Below are positions 22,855-34,375 of a DNA stretch of 64,000 nt, piece after piece. The DNA is from an uncultured Kiloniellaceae bacterium. Lineage in GTDB: Bacteria > Pseudomonadota > Alphaproteobacteria > Kiloniellales > Kiloniellaceae. The position numbers were made by a program, and so were the translations under genes. Position 1 is the first letter of the stretch. The number at the start of each line of letters is the position of its first letter. The notes below the pieces were generated by a model. That model did not search any database. It had not been told where the DNA came from and saw only the letters and a program-made list of their open reading frames with translations. Location: NCBI GenBank assembly GCA_947493695.1, contig CANLSF010000001.1, positions 434,001 through 498,000 of the forward strand, in the 5' to 3' direction.

Positions 22855-25782
22855 CTATTTTTTCTTCCCGGCTTTCGCTGCGGTCTGATTCGCTGCAGCG
22901 GCTTTCCGGGAGGCAATACGTCCCATCGGCTTACGCCCGATCGTCAGCGCGTCATCGATCAGAGCCGCCTGCTCTACCAGATGCCGTTTGTTCTGACCGG
23001 TCGCCGGCGATGCAGAAGACGCACGGCCTGCGTAACGCGGCCTTGGGTTCTTGAAGCCCATCTCCTGCGCCACTTCCTCGATAAACTCGGCAACATGGGT
23101 CCAGGCACCCATGTTCCGGGGCTCTTCCTGGCACCAGACGATATCGCAATTGCGATAGGGCTCCAGCTCCATGGCAAGGGCATCTGCAGGGAAAGGATAG
23201 AGCTGTTCCATGCGCAGGAAATGCACGTTCTTGATGCCGCGCTTTTCGCGCTCTTCGACGAGATCGTAGTAAACCTTGCCGGTACAGATCACGACCTGCT
23301 TCGCATCCTTTGGCTTACTCGGAACATCATCACAGTACATGACACGATGGAAACAGCTGCCCGGTCCCATATCACTGAGTTTGGAGACACAGCGCTTGTG
23401 ACGCAGCAGCGATTTCGGCGTCATGATGATCAGCGGTTTGCGGAAATCTCGATTGAGCTGACGGCGCAGGACATGGAAGTAATTGGCCGGCGTCGTACAG
23501 TTCACCACCTGGATGTTGTCTTCGGCGCAGAGCTGAAGGAAACGCTCAACACGCCCGGATGAATGCTCCGGTCCCTGACCTTCGTAGCCGTGGGGCAAAA
23601 GCATCACCAGACCGGACATACGCAGCCATTTCGATTCACCCGACGCAATGAACTGATCGATGATGATCTGTGCACCATTTACAAAGTCGCCGAATTGAGC
23701 TTCCCAAAGGACCAAAGCACGTGGTTCAGCCAGAGAATAACCGTACTCGAAACCAAGGACCGCCAGTTCGCTCAAAGGACTATCGAAAATCTCAATCGTA
23801 GCTTGATCGTCGCGGATGTTTTTGAGTGGTTTGTAACGCGTCTCGTCTTCCTGATCGATCAGGGCTGCATGGCGATGGGAGAATGTCCCGCGGTTACAGT
23901 CCTGACCCGTCAGTCGCACGGGTGATCCTTCGATCACCAGGGACCCGAACGCAAGCGCTTCAGCAGTCCCCCAATCAATGCCTTCGCCGCTCTTGAACAT
24001 TTCTTCTTTAGTCTTGAGCTGGCGGGCGATCTTGCGATTCAGATTGAAGTCTTCCGGCACGCGCGTGAGGGCAGCGCCAATTTCCTTAAGTGTCTTAAGT
24101 GCAACTGCCGTCTTGCCGCGCCGCGCATCATAACCCTTGGCAATCCCGAGGCCACTCCACGCACCTTCCAGCCAGTCGGCTTTATTGGGCTTAAAGGATT
24201 TGGAGGCTTCGAAATCCTGATCCAATCGCTGAACCCATTCCTGAACCATGGAATCGACTTCCTGACGGGTGAAGGTTCCCTCGGAAATCAGCTGGTCGGA
24301 ATAGATCTGACGGGTGGTCGGGTGCTTCTTGATCTTGCGGTACATGATCGGCTGCGTGAACGCAGGCTCGTCACCTTCGTTGTGACCGAACCGACGATAA
24401 CAGAACATATCGATGACGATATCTTTTTCGAATGTCTGCCGGAACTCAGTCGCAATCCGTGCCACATGGACCACAGCTTCGGGATCATCGCCGTTCACAT
24501 GCAGAATCGGCGCTTGAATGATCTTAGCAACGTCCGAGCAATAAGGTCCCGAGCGAGAGTTAATGGGATTGGTCGTGAAACCGATCTGATTGTTTACCAC
24601 GAAATGAATCGTGCCGCCGATCCGGTAGCCCTTCAGTTCGGAAAGATCGAGTGTCTCGGGAACCAGTCCCTGTCCGGCGAAGGCCGCGTCGCCGTGCATC
24701 AGCAACGCCATGACCTTCTTGTTGTCGCGGACCTCGCGCTGGTTCTGCTTCGCGCGCACCTTGCCTACAACAACCGGGTTCACCGCCTCGAGATGCGATG
24801 GGTTGGCCGTCAGCGACAAGTGAATTTTATTACCGTCGAACTCACGGTCGGAGGAAGTACCCAGATGATACTTCACGTCGCCCGAACCGCCGATATCCTC
24901 TGGGTGGGCTGCACCTCCCTGGAATTCGGAGAAGATCGCGGTGAAGGGTTTTCCCATGAAGTTCGCAAGCACGTTGAGGCGGCCACGGTGCGGCATGCCG
25001 ACAACAACTTCTTCCAGGCCCAACTGACTGCCGCGCTTGAGAATCTGCTCAAGCGCCGGGATCATGGACTCACCACCATCCAAGCCAAAACGTTTGGTGC
25101 CGGTGTATTTCTTATCGAGAAACTGCTCGAAGGCTTCAGCCGCAATCAGGCGCTCCAGGATCGCCTTCTTGCCGTTGTAGGTAAAATCGGTCTGGTTATG
25201 GATCGATTCGACACGCTCCTGGATCCAGGCCTTCTGGGCCGGGTCCTGGATATGCATGAATTCAACGCCGATAGTGCCGCAGTAGGTCTTGCGCACCGCC
25301 TCGACGATCTGCCGCAGTGTCGCGGTTTCAAGACCCAGCACGCGGTCGATAAAAATCGGCCGGTCCAGGTCGTTGTCGGTAAAGCCGTAGGTTTTCGGAT
25401 CCAGCTCAGGATGCGGTTCGATCGGCTTCAGACCGAGGGGATCCAGTTTGGCTTCGAGATGTCCACGGACCCGGTAAGCCCTGATCAGCATCAGCGCACG
25501 GATAGAATCGAGCGTCGCGGCCCGAACATCGGCGGGCGTGATACCACCTGCAGGCGTTGCGCCGTTTGTGACACCGACCGGAGACGGCGCAGCGGTGGGT
25601 GCCGCTGCGCCGTTCATTCCCGTCAGGAGGCTACGCGCATCCTCTTCCAGATCGCCGAAGAAAGATTTCCAGCCTTCGTCCACGGACGCAGGGTTGGCCA
25701 GAAACTTCGCGTACAAATCCGCGATAACCGCGGCATTGGGACCGTAATAGAACGGATCCATTTCAGGATGCGGGTTTGACAT
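22855..25782 (-). CDS. sucA: 2-oxoglutarate dehydrogenase E1
   Basis: Thiamine-diphosphate-dependent decarboxylase of the TCA cycle. It starts MSNPHPEMDPFYYGPNAAVI, the family start that mediates E2 binding. Conserved blocks include GLDGGESMIPALEQIL, VVGMPHRGRLNVLANF, HVNGDDPEAVVHV and CYRRFGHNEGDEP (ThDP/Mg region), and VLWEAQFGDFVNGAQ. At 975 residues it is standard. A start 38 codons upstream at 25896 would overlap sucD and is rejected. It is 58 bases downstream of sucD. The C-terminus is Lys/Ala-rich (RKAAAANQTAAKAGKKK), a short echo of the tail on Mdh. Confidence 0.97.
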   Translation of the reverse strand: MSNPHPEMDPFYYGPNAAVIADLYAKFLANPASVDEGWKSFFGDLEEDARSLLTGMNGAAAPTAAPSPVGVTNGATPAGGITPADVRAATLDSIRALMLIRAYRVRGHLEAKLDPLGLKPIEPHPELDPKTYGFTDNDLDRPIFIDRVLGLETATLRQIVEAVRKTYCGTIGVEFMHIQDPAQKAWIQERVESIHNQTDFTYNGKKAILERLIAAEAFEQFLDKKYTGTKRFGLDGGESMIPALEQILKRGSQLGLEEVVVGMPHRGRLNVLANFMGKPFTAIFSEFQGGAAHPEDIGGSGDVKYHLGTSSDREFDGNKIHLSLTANPSHLEAVNPVVVGKVRAKQNQREVRDNKKVMALLMHGDAAFAGQGLVPETLDLSELKGYRIGGTIHFVVNNQIGFTTNPINSRSGPYCSDVAKIIQAPILHVNGDDPEAVVHVARIATEFRQTFEKDIVIDMFCYRRFGHNEGDEPAFTQPIMYRKIKKHPTTRQIYSDQLISEGTFTRQEVDSMVQEWVQRLDQDFEASKSFKPNKADWLEGAWSGLGIAKGYDARRGKTAVALKTLKEIGAALTRVPEDFNLNRKIARQLKTKEEMFKSGEGIDWGTAEALAFGSLVIEGSPVRLTGQDCNRGTFSHRHAALIDQEDETRYKPLKNIRDDQATIEIFDSPLSELAVLGFEYGYSLAEPRALVLWEAQFGDFVNGAQIIIDQFIASGESKWLRMSGLVMLLPHGYEGQGPEHSSGRVERFLQLCAEDNIQVVNCTTPANYFHVLRRQLNRDFRKPLIIMTPKSLLRHKRCVSKLSDMGPGSCFHRVMYCDDVPSKPKDAKQVVICTGKVYYDLVEEREKRGIKNVHFLRMEQLYPFPADALAMELEPYRNCDIVWCQEEPRNMGAWTHVAEFIEEVAQEMGFKNPRPRYAGRASSASPATGQNKRHLVEQAALIDDALTIGRKPMGRIASRKAAAANQTAAKAGKKK

Positions 25783-25840
25783 TTTTCCGTCTCGGCCCGG
25801 TCCGGGTGGCCCCGGCCAAGCCACCTCCTCTTCTTTCCTA

Positions 25841-26716
25841 TTAGCCCTGCATGGCGCGCAGCATCGTGCTGCCCAGGCTGGCAGGGGAATCAGCAACCAG
25901 GAAGCCGGCAGACTTCATGGCTTCAATCTTGTCTCCAGCGCCACCACGGCCACCGTCGATAATCGCTCCGGCATGTCCCATGCGCCGGCCCGGAGGAGCC
26001 GTCACACCGGCAATAAAGCCGCAGATAGGTTTCTTGGTACCGGACGCCTTGTAGAACTCGGCAGCCTCTTCCTCAGCGCTACCGCCAATTTCACCGATCA
26101 TGATGATACCTTCGGTTTCAGGGTCCTTCAGGAAGAGGTCCAGGCAATCGATGAAGTTGGTGCCGTTCACCGGATCACCACCAATACCGATACAGGTCGA
26201 CTGCCCCAGATCCGCAGCAGTGGTCTGCGCGACAGCTTCGTAGGTCAGCGTTCCGGAGCGCGATACCACACCGATCTTGCCACGCTGGTGAATATGACCT
26301 GGCATAATACCGATCTTGCATTCGTCCGGCGTGATAACACCTGGGCAGTTCGGACCGATCAGACGGGACGTCGATCCCTCCAGAGCGCGCTTCACCTTGA
26401 CCATGTCGAGCACCGGAATGCCCTCGGTAATGCAGACGATCAGCTCAATGCCGGCATCGACTGCTTCCAGAATTGCGTCGCCCGCGAAGGGTGGCGGCAC
26501 ATAGATCACCGTGGCATTTGCGCCTGCGGTATCCACGGCTTCGGCAACCGTATCGAAAACCGGAAGATCCAGATGGGTGCTTCCACCTTTACCAGGCGTA
26601 ACGCCGCCAACCATCTTCGTGCCGTATGCGATGGCCTGCTCGGAGTGGAACGTTCCCTGTGCCCCGGTAAAGCCTTGGCAGATGACTTTCGTCTCTTTGT
26701 TGACCAGGACTGCCAT
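25841..26716 (-). CDS. sucD: Succinate-CoA ligase, alpha subunit
   Basis: Binds CoA and carries the phospho-histidine of succinyl-CoA synthetase. The N-terminal CoA-binding Rossmann part shows [18 protein letters not shown] (about 12-29), and the active-site His is in [11 protein letters not shown] (about 246-256). Length 291 is standard. It begins immediately after the sucC stop with no gap, so the two subunits are made in equal amounts. Confidence 0.97.
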   Translation of the reverse strand: MAVLVNKETKVICQGFTGAQGTFHSEQAIAYGTKMVGGVTPGKGGSTHLDLPVFDTVAEAVDTAGANATVIYVPPPFAGDAILEAVDAGIELIVCITEGIPVLDMVKVKRALEGSTSRLIGPNCPGVITPDECKIGIMPGHIHQRGKIGVVSRSGTLTYEAVAQTTAADLGQSTCIGIGGDPVNGTNFIDCLDLFLKDPETEGIIMIGEIGGSAEEEAAEFYKASGTKKPICGFIAGVTAPPGRRMGHAGAIIDGGRGGAGDKIEAMKSAGFLVADSPASLGSTMLRAMQG

Positions 26717-27913
26717 TTATTTAGCCTCCTTCACGGCGGCGACCACTTTCTCGGCCGCGTCCGCCAAATTATCACCGGACAAAATCGGCAGACCCGACTC
26801 GGCAAGAATCTTTTTACCCAATTCCACGTTGGTCCCTTCCAGGCGCACAACGAGCGGAACATGCAATTCGACTTCACGCGCAGCCGCGACCACACCCTCG
26901 GCGATGACGTCACAACGCATGATACCACCGAAAATGTTAACCAAAATGCCTTCAACGTTCGGATCGGAGAGAATGATCTTAAAAGCGGCGGTTACGCGCT
27001 CCTTGGTGGCACCACCCCCAACGTCCAGGAAGTTGGCCGGCTCGCTGCCGTAAAGCTTGATGATATCCATGGTCGCCATGGCAAGCCCGGCGCCGTTGAC
27101 CATGCAGCCGATGCTGCCATCGAGCTTCACGTAGTTCAGCTCGTGACGCGCGGCTTCCAGCTCCATCGGGTCTTCTTCGTCTTCATCGCGCATATCGGCC
27201 ACGTCCTTGTGGCGGAAGAGCGCGTTGTCATCGAAGTTCATCTTGGCATCCAGCGCAATCACCTGACCGTCTCCGGTCACCACCAGTGGATTGATCTCCA
27301 CGATGCTGGCGTCGAGCTCCATGAAGGACTTGTACATCGCCATCATGAACTTCACTGCCGAATTGACCTGCTTGCCTTCCAGCCCCAGACCGAATGCAAT
27401 CTGACGCCCGTGGTAGGGCATGAAGCCCTGCGCCGGGTCGATGGCGATCTTGAGGATCTTCTCAGGCGTTTCCGCAGCGACTTCTTCGATTTCCATGCCG
27501 CCTTCGGTCGAGGCCATCACCGTAACGCGGCTACTCGCCCGGTCGATCAGCATACCGAGGTAAAGCTCACGCGCGATGTCGCAGCCTTCCTCGATATAGA
27601 GACGCTTGACCTGCTTGCCGGTCTCACCGGTTTGCTTCGTCACGAGAACGTGGCCCAACATCTTCCGGGCGTTCTCCTTGACGTCGTCAAGCGACTTGCA
27701 AAGCCGCACGCCGCCCTCGCCATCCGGGTCGTCCGAGAAACGCCCCGCACCGCGACCACCTGCGTGGATCTGAGATTTTACGACCCAAATCGGACCGCCA
27801 AGTTCGCGCGCGGCGTTCTCGGCTTCTTCGGGCGTGTAGGCAACGCCGCCGCGGGGCACCGCGACACCGTATTTGGCGAGCAGGCTCTTGGCCTGATATT
27901 CATGAATGTTCAT
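26717..27913 (-). CDS. sucC: Succinate-CoA ligase (ADP-forming), beta subunit
   Basis: ATP-grasp subunit with the start [20 protein letters not shown] and the nucleotide-binding [14 protein letters not shown] (about 46-59). The C-terminal flavodoxin-like region includes [13 protein letters not shown] and [17 protein letters not shown]. It is 398 residues, as usual. It is adjacent to sucD and 233 bases downstream of mdh. The long antisense frame across sucC-sucD is a coding shadow. Confidence 0.97.
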   Translation of the reverse strand: MNIHEYQAKSLLAKYGVAVPRGGVAYTPEEAENAARELGGPIWVVKSQIHAGGRGAGRFSDDPDGEGGVRLCKSLDDVKENARKMLGHVLVTKQTGETGKQVKRLYIEEGCDIARELYLGMLIDRASSRVTVMASTEGGMEIEEVAAETPEKILKIAIDPAQGFMPYHGRQIAFGLGLEGKQVNSAVKFMMAMYKSFMELDASIVEINPLVVTGDGQVIALDAKMNFDDNALFRHKDVADMRDEDEEDPMELEAARHELNYVKLDGSIGCMVNGAGLAMATMDIIKLYGSEPANFLDVGGGATKERVTAAFKIILSDPNVEGILVNIFGGIMRCDVIAEGVVAAAREVELHVPLVVRLEGTNVELGKKILAESGLPILSGDNLADAAEKVVAAVKEAK

Positions 27914-28093
27914 AGACCATCAAATATAGTTTGTGAATTGAGTGGGCGATGTGGAAATCGAAGCATCCTGAAGGCAGAGTCCGCCGAGACAACAGCAGGT
28001 CCTGTTGCAATCGAACGTCCCTGCCGTGTCATGGCAAAGCGGTTATCTCGAAGCACGCTCATTGACATAACCTTACCTTAGCACGCTGCCTTC

Positions 28094-28120
28094 GCCGCAC
28101 CACAGACTTCATGGTGCGGC
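28094..28120 (-). promoter_or_regulatory. Stem-loop downstream of mdh
   Basis: GCCGCACCA (28094-28102) pairs perfectly with TGGTGCGGC (28112-28120) over a 9-base loop, just past the mdh stop on the minus strand. It lacks a following T run. It may stabilise the mdh 3' end or lower read-through into sucCD. Confidence 0.5.
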
Positions 28121-28146
28121 TTACGACAGATTTCCCACATCCGGGA

Positions 28147-29520
<1,374 letters not shown>

Positions 29521-29701
29521 TTACGGTTAACTAACGCGAATCGGGTTTAAGGGCAAGCAAACTGGGCCGGTTTCGAATACTTGCCACAAAAGATTGATCG
29601 GTTTTTATCTTTTAACGTGGGAAGTATAACAAAAGGTAAGTGAAAACGGTGGATTTCGGCCACAACCGGGCGTAATCATGCATCGCTTCGGCAGCGGTAA
29701 A

Positions 29702-30820
29702 TCACGTCAAATGTTCGAGCGCGATGTATTCGCTCGAACGCATTTCCTGAAGACGACTGACTGTTCGTTCGAACTCGAACGCGCCATCGCCGGTTGGATA
29801 GAGTCTCTCCGGCGGCGCTTCCGCAGATACCACCAGATTTACCCGATGCTCGTAGAGCGCATCGATCAAGGTCATGAAACGGCGCGCCTGATCCCGGTTT
29901 TCCGGACCAAGCGTAGGAACACCCGACAGAATAACCGCATGAAATTGAACGGCAATCGCCAGATAATCACCGGCGCCCAGGGGGTTTGCGCAGAGTTCCT
30001 CAAAAGTAAAGCGCGCAACACCCCGCGCTGCCATTGAGACAGGCAGACTGCGCCCCTTGAAATGCAGAGAGGTCGGCGCCGGGATCGCTCCCTCGGTCAG
30101 CTGATTGAAAGCGTCATCGAGCGCTGCGGTCGCACGCGGGCCAAGCGGCGCGTGATAAACAGGAAGGTTCCGCATGCGATGACGGCGGTAATCCACACCG
30201 GAATCCAATTCCAGCACATCGAGTCTTTGTTTCAGGAGATCAATAAAAGGCAAGAAACGCTCACGCTGCAGCCCGCCCTCATACAGACGGTCCGGCGGCC
30301 AGTTCGACGTCGTGACCACGACGACGCCCCGCTCGAACAGAGTTTCGAACAGACGGCCCAGAATCATTGCGTCGGCAATATTAACCACATGGAACTCGTC
30401 GAAACACAGCAGTGTCGCCTGCCTGGCAATCTCCACAGCAAGGTCGGGAAGAGGATCGGCTTTCTCGCCTTTGGTTTTTTTACGCCAATCATGCAGGCGA
30501 TCCTGCACTTCCTGCATGAAGGCATGAAAATGCACCCTCCGCTTGGTTTCACAGGGCGCCGTCTCATAGAAGAGATCCATCAGCATGGATTTACCCGTGC
30601 CGACGCCGCCAAAAATGTACAGGCCCTGCGGTGGTTCAACGCGGCGCTGCGCCAGACCCAACCGTTCTTTCCATCCTACGCGCCCGCTGGAAAGCTGATA
30701 GTTCTTAAGCGCATTGTGCAGGCTCTGAAGCTTTTCAGCGGCCAGTTCCTGCCCCGGATCACGATTGAGTTCACCAGCGCCGCGCTTTGTCCGATAATTA
30801 AAAAGAGGCCCGTCTGTCAT
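29702..30820 (-). CDS. zapE: Cell division protein ZapE (AFG1-like ATPase)
   Basis: AFG1/ZapE-family P-loop ATPase of 372 residues; in E. coli it modulates the FtsZ ring. Walker A is GGVGTGKSMLMD (about 76-87), followed by HFHAFMQEVQDRLHDW and Walker B LLCFDEFHVVNIADA (about 134-148). VVTTSNWPPDRLYEGGLQR is the family sensor block. In alphaproteobacteria it often lies just upstream of mdh, as here. It is divergent from the GT9 gene at 30983. Confidence 0.94.
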   Translation of the reverse strand: MTDGPLFNYRTKRGAGELNRDPGQELAAEKLQSLHNALKNYQLSSGRVGWKERLGLAQRRVEPPQGLYIFGGVGTGKSMLMDLFYETAPCETKRRVHFHAFMQEVQDRLHDWRKKTKGEKADPLPDLAVEIARQATLLCFDEFHVVNIADAMILGRLFETLFERGVVVVTTSNWPPDRLYEGGLQRERFLPFIDLLKQRLDVLELDSGVDYRRHRMRNLPVYHAPLGPRATAALDDAFNQLTEGAIPAPTSLHFKGRSLPVSMAARGVARFTFEELCANPLGAGDYLAIAVQFHAVILSGVPTLGPENRDQARRFMTLIDALYEHRVNLVVSAEAPPERLYPTGDGAFEFERTVSRLQEMRSSEYIALEHLT

Positions 30821-30982
30821 CAGGTTGAGATCGCTTCTCGGCCGTTGCGTTGAGGTACCATCAGGATCGGCACTCTCTTGTAATACTATCTTCGTTACTA
30901 AGACATTCTTGCCGTTTCGTCACCTGCCGGTCGAAGGAAACCGGATTTGCGATGAATGGGATATCGATGTTAAGAGGACGCG

Positions 30983-31924
30983 ATGTCCAATCCTGAAGAG
31001 ATCCTGATCATAAAGCTGAGTGCCCTGGGCGACTTCATATTGTCGCTGGGCGCCTGTCAGGCGATTCGCAAGCATCACCCCGACGCCAGAATCACACTTC
31101 TGACTACGCCGCCCTATCGCCCCCTCGCAGAGGCAAGTGGCTTGTTCGACCAGGTTTGGTGCGACAGCCGACCTCGTGTCTGGCAGCTCTCTGCCCTGCT
31201 CGCCTTACGGAATAAACTGCGCGCCGGTCAATTCCTCCGGGTCTACGATTTGCAGCGCAATAGCCGTTCGGGTTTTTATTTTCGCCTGATCGGTCAACCA
31301 AAACCTGAATGGATCGGCAAGGTCGCGGGCTGCTCTCACAGATACTTAAAACCCATCGATCAGGTTTTACACATCTCCACCCGCGAAGCGCAGCAACTCG
31401 CGCTGGCTGGAATTACCGATGTCCCTCCCGCGGATCTGACCTTTGCCAATGAAGATCTGAGCGACTTCTCGATACCTGGAGATTATGTGCTTCTGGTACC
31501 CGGTGGCGCTCCCCATCGCCCGGCAAAACGCTGGCCCATGGCGCGATATGCCGAGCTTGCTGCCTGGCTGGTCGAACGCGGCTATACGCCCGTTCTATTG
31601 GGCACGGCCGCCGAACAGGACTCTCTGGAAGTTATCGCGGCGGTCTGCCCCCGCGCGTTCAACCTCTGTGGCCGCACAAGTCTCTTGCAGATCGCAACGC
31701 TTGCGAAATCCGCTAAGCTCGCCGTCGGCAATGACACCGGTCCAATGCATTTGATCGCACCGGCCGGCTGTCCTCTTGTGTCTCTCTTTTCCGACGAATC
31801 CGATCCGACCAAGGTCAGTCCGCGCGGCGCTAAGGTCAAAATCCTGAGGCGCCCCTCACTGGAAGACCTTGAGCTTTCCGCAGTTACCGATGCCTGCGCA
31901 GAGTTTTTACCCGCCCAGACCTGA
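30983..31924 (+). CDS. Glycosyltransferase family 9 (heptosyltransferase-like)
   Basis: Predicted ADP-heptose-type transferase of LPS core synthesis, on the cytosolic face of the inner membrane. It starts with the GT9 hallmark EILIIKLSALGDFILSLGA (about 5-23). Residues about 165-185 hold LLVPGGAPHRPAKRWP, and AVGNDTGPMHLIAPAGCPLVSLF (about 247-269) is the donor-binding signature. Length 313 is typical. The ATG at 30983 has only GAGG nearby. Its 3' end overlaps the second GT9 gene by 18 bases tail-to-tail. The acceptor cannot be told. Confidence 0.88.
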   Translation: MSNPEEILIIKLSALGDFILSLGACQAIRKHHPDARITLLTTPPYRPLAEASGLFDQVWCDSRPRVWQLSALLALRNKLRAGQFLRVYDLQRNSRSGFYFRLIGQPKPEWIGKVAGCSHRYLKPIDQVLHISTREAQQLALAGITDVPPADLTFANEDLSDFSIPGDYVLLVPGGAPHRPAKRWPMARYAELAAWLVERGYTPVLLGTAAEQDSLEVIAAVCPRAFNLCGRTSLLQIATLAKSAKLAVGNDTGPMHLIAPAGCPLVSLFSDESDPTKVSPRGAKVKILRRPSLEDLELSAVTDACAEFLPAQT

Positions 31925-32881
31925 ACCAACCTCAAGCCGCCGCATCAGGTCTGTAGCCGCCGCCTCAACAGCTTCGGTGGTCAGGTTGGTCATCCAGCTT
32001 TTTGGCAGGGTATGATGATATCCCGGCTGGCTGATGATTTCCTGCAGACTTTCCGGTGTCCGCACATATCCGCAGTGCTCGCCCCAAGGTCCATACCGCC
32101 GCTCCGAACTCGGTCCGAACAAACCCAGTGTCGGGATGCCTACGGCTGCGGAAATGTGCATCAGGCCACTATCATTCCCGATAAAGAACGCACTGCGCTT
32201 TAAGCAGGCTGCTGTTTTAAGAAGCTGCGCCTTTCCAACCAGATCAATGGTTCTGTCGGCGGGCAGCGCTTCGAGTAAGGGCGCCGCCTGGGCTTCCTCT
32301 CCCGGCGCGCCGAACACTGCCAAACGCGCATTTGGCAATGGTCCCCCGGGACCTGTCAGCCTGCGCACCAGATCGACGAAACGCTCTGGCATCCAGGTTT
32401 TGCCGATCCAGTTGGCCGTCGGACCCACCGCCAACACTGGCGCCCCCTCCGGGATCGCTTCAAGAGCGGCGCGCTCATGCTCTTCCGCCAACCAGAGAGT
32501 GGGGGCCGGAGGATTGGGCTCTTCACCTATCAGTCTCGCAAGCTCAAGAACGCGCGGTTCGTCGTCACGCTTCGACGTCACCGTAAGGCTCCGCCCGCAG
32601 AGCACTGTCCAGGAAAACTTGGACGCACGCAGATCAACGACCAGATCCCAGCGTGTACCGACCGTCTGCCACCAGAGGTCACGCCAATGGCCGGCATACT
32701 TGCGCTTCTTCATCGGCAGCAAACGGTTTAACCCGGGCACCGCCTCGAACAAGGGCGCGCAAACCGCACCGGAAGCCACGGTGATTGCTGCACCCGGGTG
32801 GCGTTGGATCAGGGCAGAGAGAATGCCTGTCGATTGGACGGCATCGCCGATCCGGTTCGAAGTGATAAAAAGGATGCGCAT
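31907..32881 (-). CDS. Glycosyltransferase family 9 (heptosyltransferase-like)
   Basis: A second GT9 enzyme of 324 residues, similar in plan to its convergent neighbour but clearly diverged. N-terminus MRILFITSNRIGDAVQSTG, middle AVGPTANWIGKTWMPERF (about 172-189), and donor site FFIGNDSGLMHISAAVGIPTLGLFG (about 235-259). It is likely part of LPS core assembly. The two genes converge and overlap, so they are not one operon. Confidence 0.88.
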   Translation of the reverse strand: MRILFITSNRIGDAVQSTGILSALIQRHPGAAITVASGAVCAPLFEAVPGLNRLLPMKKRKYAGHWRDLWWQTVGTRWDLVVDLRASKFSWTVLCGRSLTVTSKRDDEPRVLELARLIGEEPNPPAPTLWLAEEHERAALEAIPEGAPVLAVGPTANWIGKTWMPERFVDLVRRLTGPGGPLPNARLAVFGAPGEEAQAAPLLEALPADRTIDLVGKAQLLKTAACLKRSAFFIGNDSGLMHISAAVGIPTLGLFGPSSERRYGPWGEHCGYVRTPESLQEIISQPGYHHTLPKSWMTNLTTEAVEAAATDLMRRLEVGSGLGG

Positions 32882-33094
32882 AGACCGCAGGTAAAAGCAC
32901 AGCCCGCCGCAAGTGACAAGAACTGCTTCACCCGCCTCTGAAGATAGAAAGCAGATCCCGGAGCAAATCCGCTTCAGATGCAGTTGTTCTCGACAGCCGG
33001 TTGCGCTGATGAATCTGCTTCAGTCACATGAGATTGATCGGATTCAAACTCTATGGCGCAAACCGAGAGCCTTCCGGTATGAAGGTGAGCTGAC

Positions 33095-33841
33095 CTAGCG
33101 TCCACCGGCGCACCGCAGGATCGCACCGCTGACGTAGGAGGCTTCGTCTGATAGCAACCACATCGTCGCTTGGGCGATCTCCTCCGGCGCTGCGGCGCGG
33201 CCCATAGGCACCACCGACTCCAGGCGCGCAACACGGCCCGGCTCGCCGCCGGAGGCGTGCAGTTCGGTCTCGGTCAATCCGGGTGATACTGCGTTGACCC
33301 GAATACCTTCACCCGTGACTTCCTTCGAAAGCCCCAACGTGAAACTGTCGACCGCACCCTTCGACGCTGCATACCAGACGAATTCTCCAGGGCTTCCAAG
33401 CGTTGCCGCGCCGGAGGAAATGGACACGATTGCGCCACCCGCACCACCGTGCTTATCGGACATCCGCAACACGGCTTCGCGCGAACACAACATCACGCCC
33501 ATGACGTTGATATCCAGAGTCTGCTGCATTGTTTCCACGTCGGTTTCATCGAGCCGGCTGATCCTGCCGGTGATGCCCGCATTGTTTACCAGCGCGGTCA
33601 CCTTACCCAAGGCCTGTTCGCTCTCCTCAAAAAGACGCGCGACATCGTCGGCCTTCGAGACATCGGCCTTAATAGCGACCGCGCGCCCACCGCTTGCGGT
33701 TATCTCGGCAACCACCTCCTCGGCCGCAGCAGTATTCGATTGATAGTTCACGCAGACCGCATAACCGCGCGCTGCCGCAAGCATTGAGATTGCCGCACCA
33801 ATGCCACGGGCACCGCCGGTTACGATTACGACTTTTGACAT
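33095..33841 (-). CDS. SDR family oxidoreductase
   Basis: Short-chain dehydrogenase of 248 residues. Cofactor motif TGGARGIGAA at about 8-17, NNAG at about 87, catalytic Ser in VSISSGAA and YAASK (Tyr and Lys about 157-161). The PG motif NAVSPGLTETELH follows. The Asn in CVNYQSN after beta-2 suggests neither NAD nor NADP strongly. Substrate unknown. It stands alone between a GT9 gene and a divergent DUF6494 gene. Confidence 0.88.
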   Translation of the reverse strand: MSKVVIVTGGARGIGAAISMLAAARGYAVCVNYQSNTAAAEEVVAEITASGGRAVAIKADVSKADDVARLFEESEQALGKVTALVNNAGITGRISRLDETDVETMQQTLDINVMGVMLCSREAVLRMSDKHGGAGGAIVSISSGAATLGSPGEFVWYAASKGAVDSFTLGLSKEVTGEGIRVNAVSPGLTETELHASGGEPGRVARLESVVPMGRAAAPEEIAQATMWLLSDEASYVSGAILRCAGGR

Positions 33842-34083
33842 TTCTCACCCTCAGACGAACCTGTTTCCCGCTCAGATTACGCCCTGGTTAACGGCAGGCA
33901 AGGACGGATGTGTATCGATGCAATCATATCAAAGCGCGCAAGGTAAACCTGCGCCCTGCACCCCTGCGGCATATAGTCTGTCAGGGTTCCGGTGTGAAAA
34001 AGGCGTTGCCCGCGCCTGTGCCACATGGTTTTTGTCACTGGAACAAACCGGACATTGGTCCGGGTCAGAAAAGGAGAAAGCAA

Positions 34084-34290
34084 ATGGATGAAGATGCCTT
34101 CAACATGTCCCTGCGTAAGTTCCTGAAGAAAGTCGGCGTGACTTCTCAGCGCGAGATCGAGCAGGCCGTCCGCGCCGCACATGAAAACGGAAGCCTGAGC
34201 GGTCAGGGCAGTGTTCAGGCCAAGGTCACGCTCAAGATCGAAGCGATCGGTTTATCCCAGGACATCGACGGCGAAATCAACATCACCTGA
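34084..34290 (+). CDS. DUF6494 family small protein
   Basis: A 68-residue soluble protein, MDEDAFNMSLRKFLKKVGVT and so on, ending ITLKIEAIG-like VTLKIEAIGLSQDIDGEINIT in pattern. It matches the small DUF6494 family seen across alpha- and betaproteobacteria. The ATG has an AAAAGGAG ribosome-binding site 7-8 bases upstream, which rejects the longer frame from 33910. A hairpin terminator follows at 34322. The function is unknown. Confidence 0.8.
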   Translation: MDEDAFNMSLRKFLKKVGVTSQREIEQAVRAAHENGSLSGQGSVQAKVTLKIEAIGLSQDIDGEINIT

Positions 34291-34321
34291 GAGGAATGAA
34301 CCGGCGTTATCCCTCAAACCC

Positions 34322-34363
34322 CGGCGTAAGAAAGACCAGACAGAGTCTTCCTTACGCCGTTTA
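34322..34363. terminator. Bidirectional hairpin terminator between convergent genes
   Basis: GGCGTAAG (34323-34330) pairs with CTTACGCC (34351-34358), extended inward by AAGAC (34332-34336) with GTCTT (34345-34349), loop of 8. TTTATA follows on the plus strand. It lies between the DUF6494 gene and the convergent gene ending at 34376 and can serve both. Confidence 0.7.
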
Positions 34364-34375
34364 TAGTGGTGGAAT

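Noticed and set aside
24322-25779. 485-codon open frame antisense to sucA
   Set aside because: Lies wholly inside the E1 gene; a codon-usage shadow.
25973-28081. 702-codon open frame antisense to sucC and sucD
   Set aside because: It is the mirror of two certain genes with GC-rich third positions, has no ribosome-binding site and translates to His/Arg-rich sequence without family blocks.
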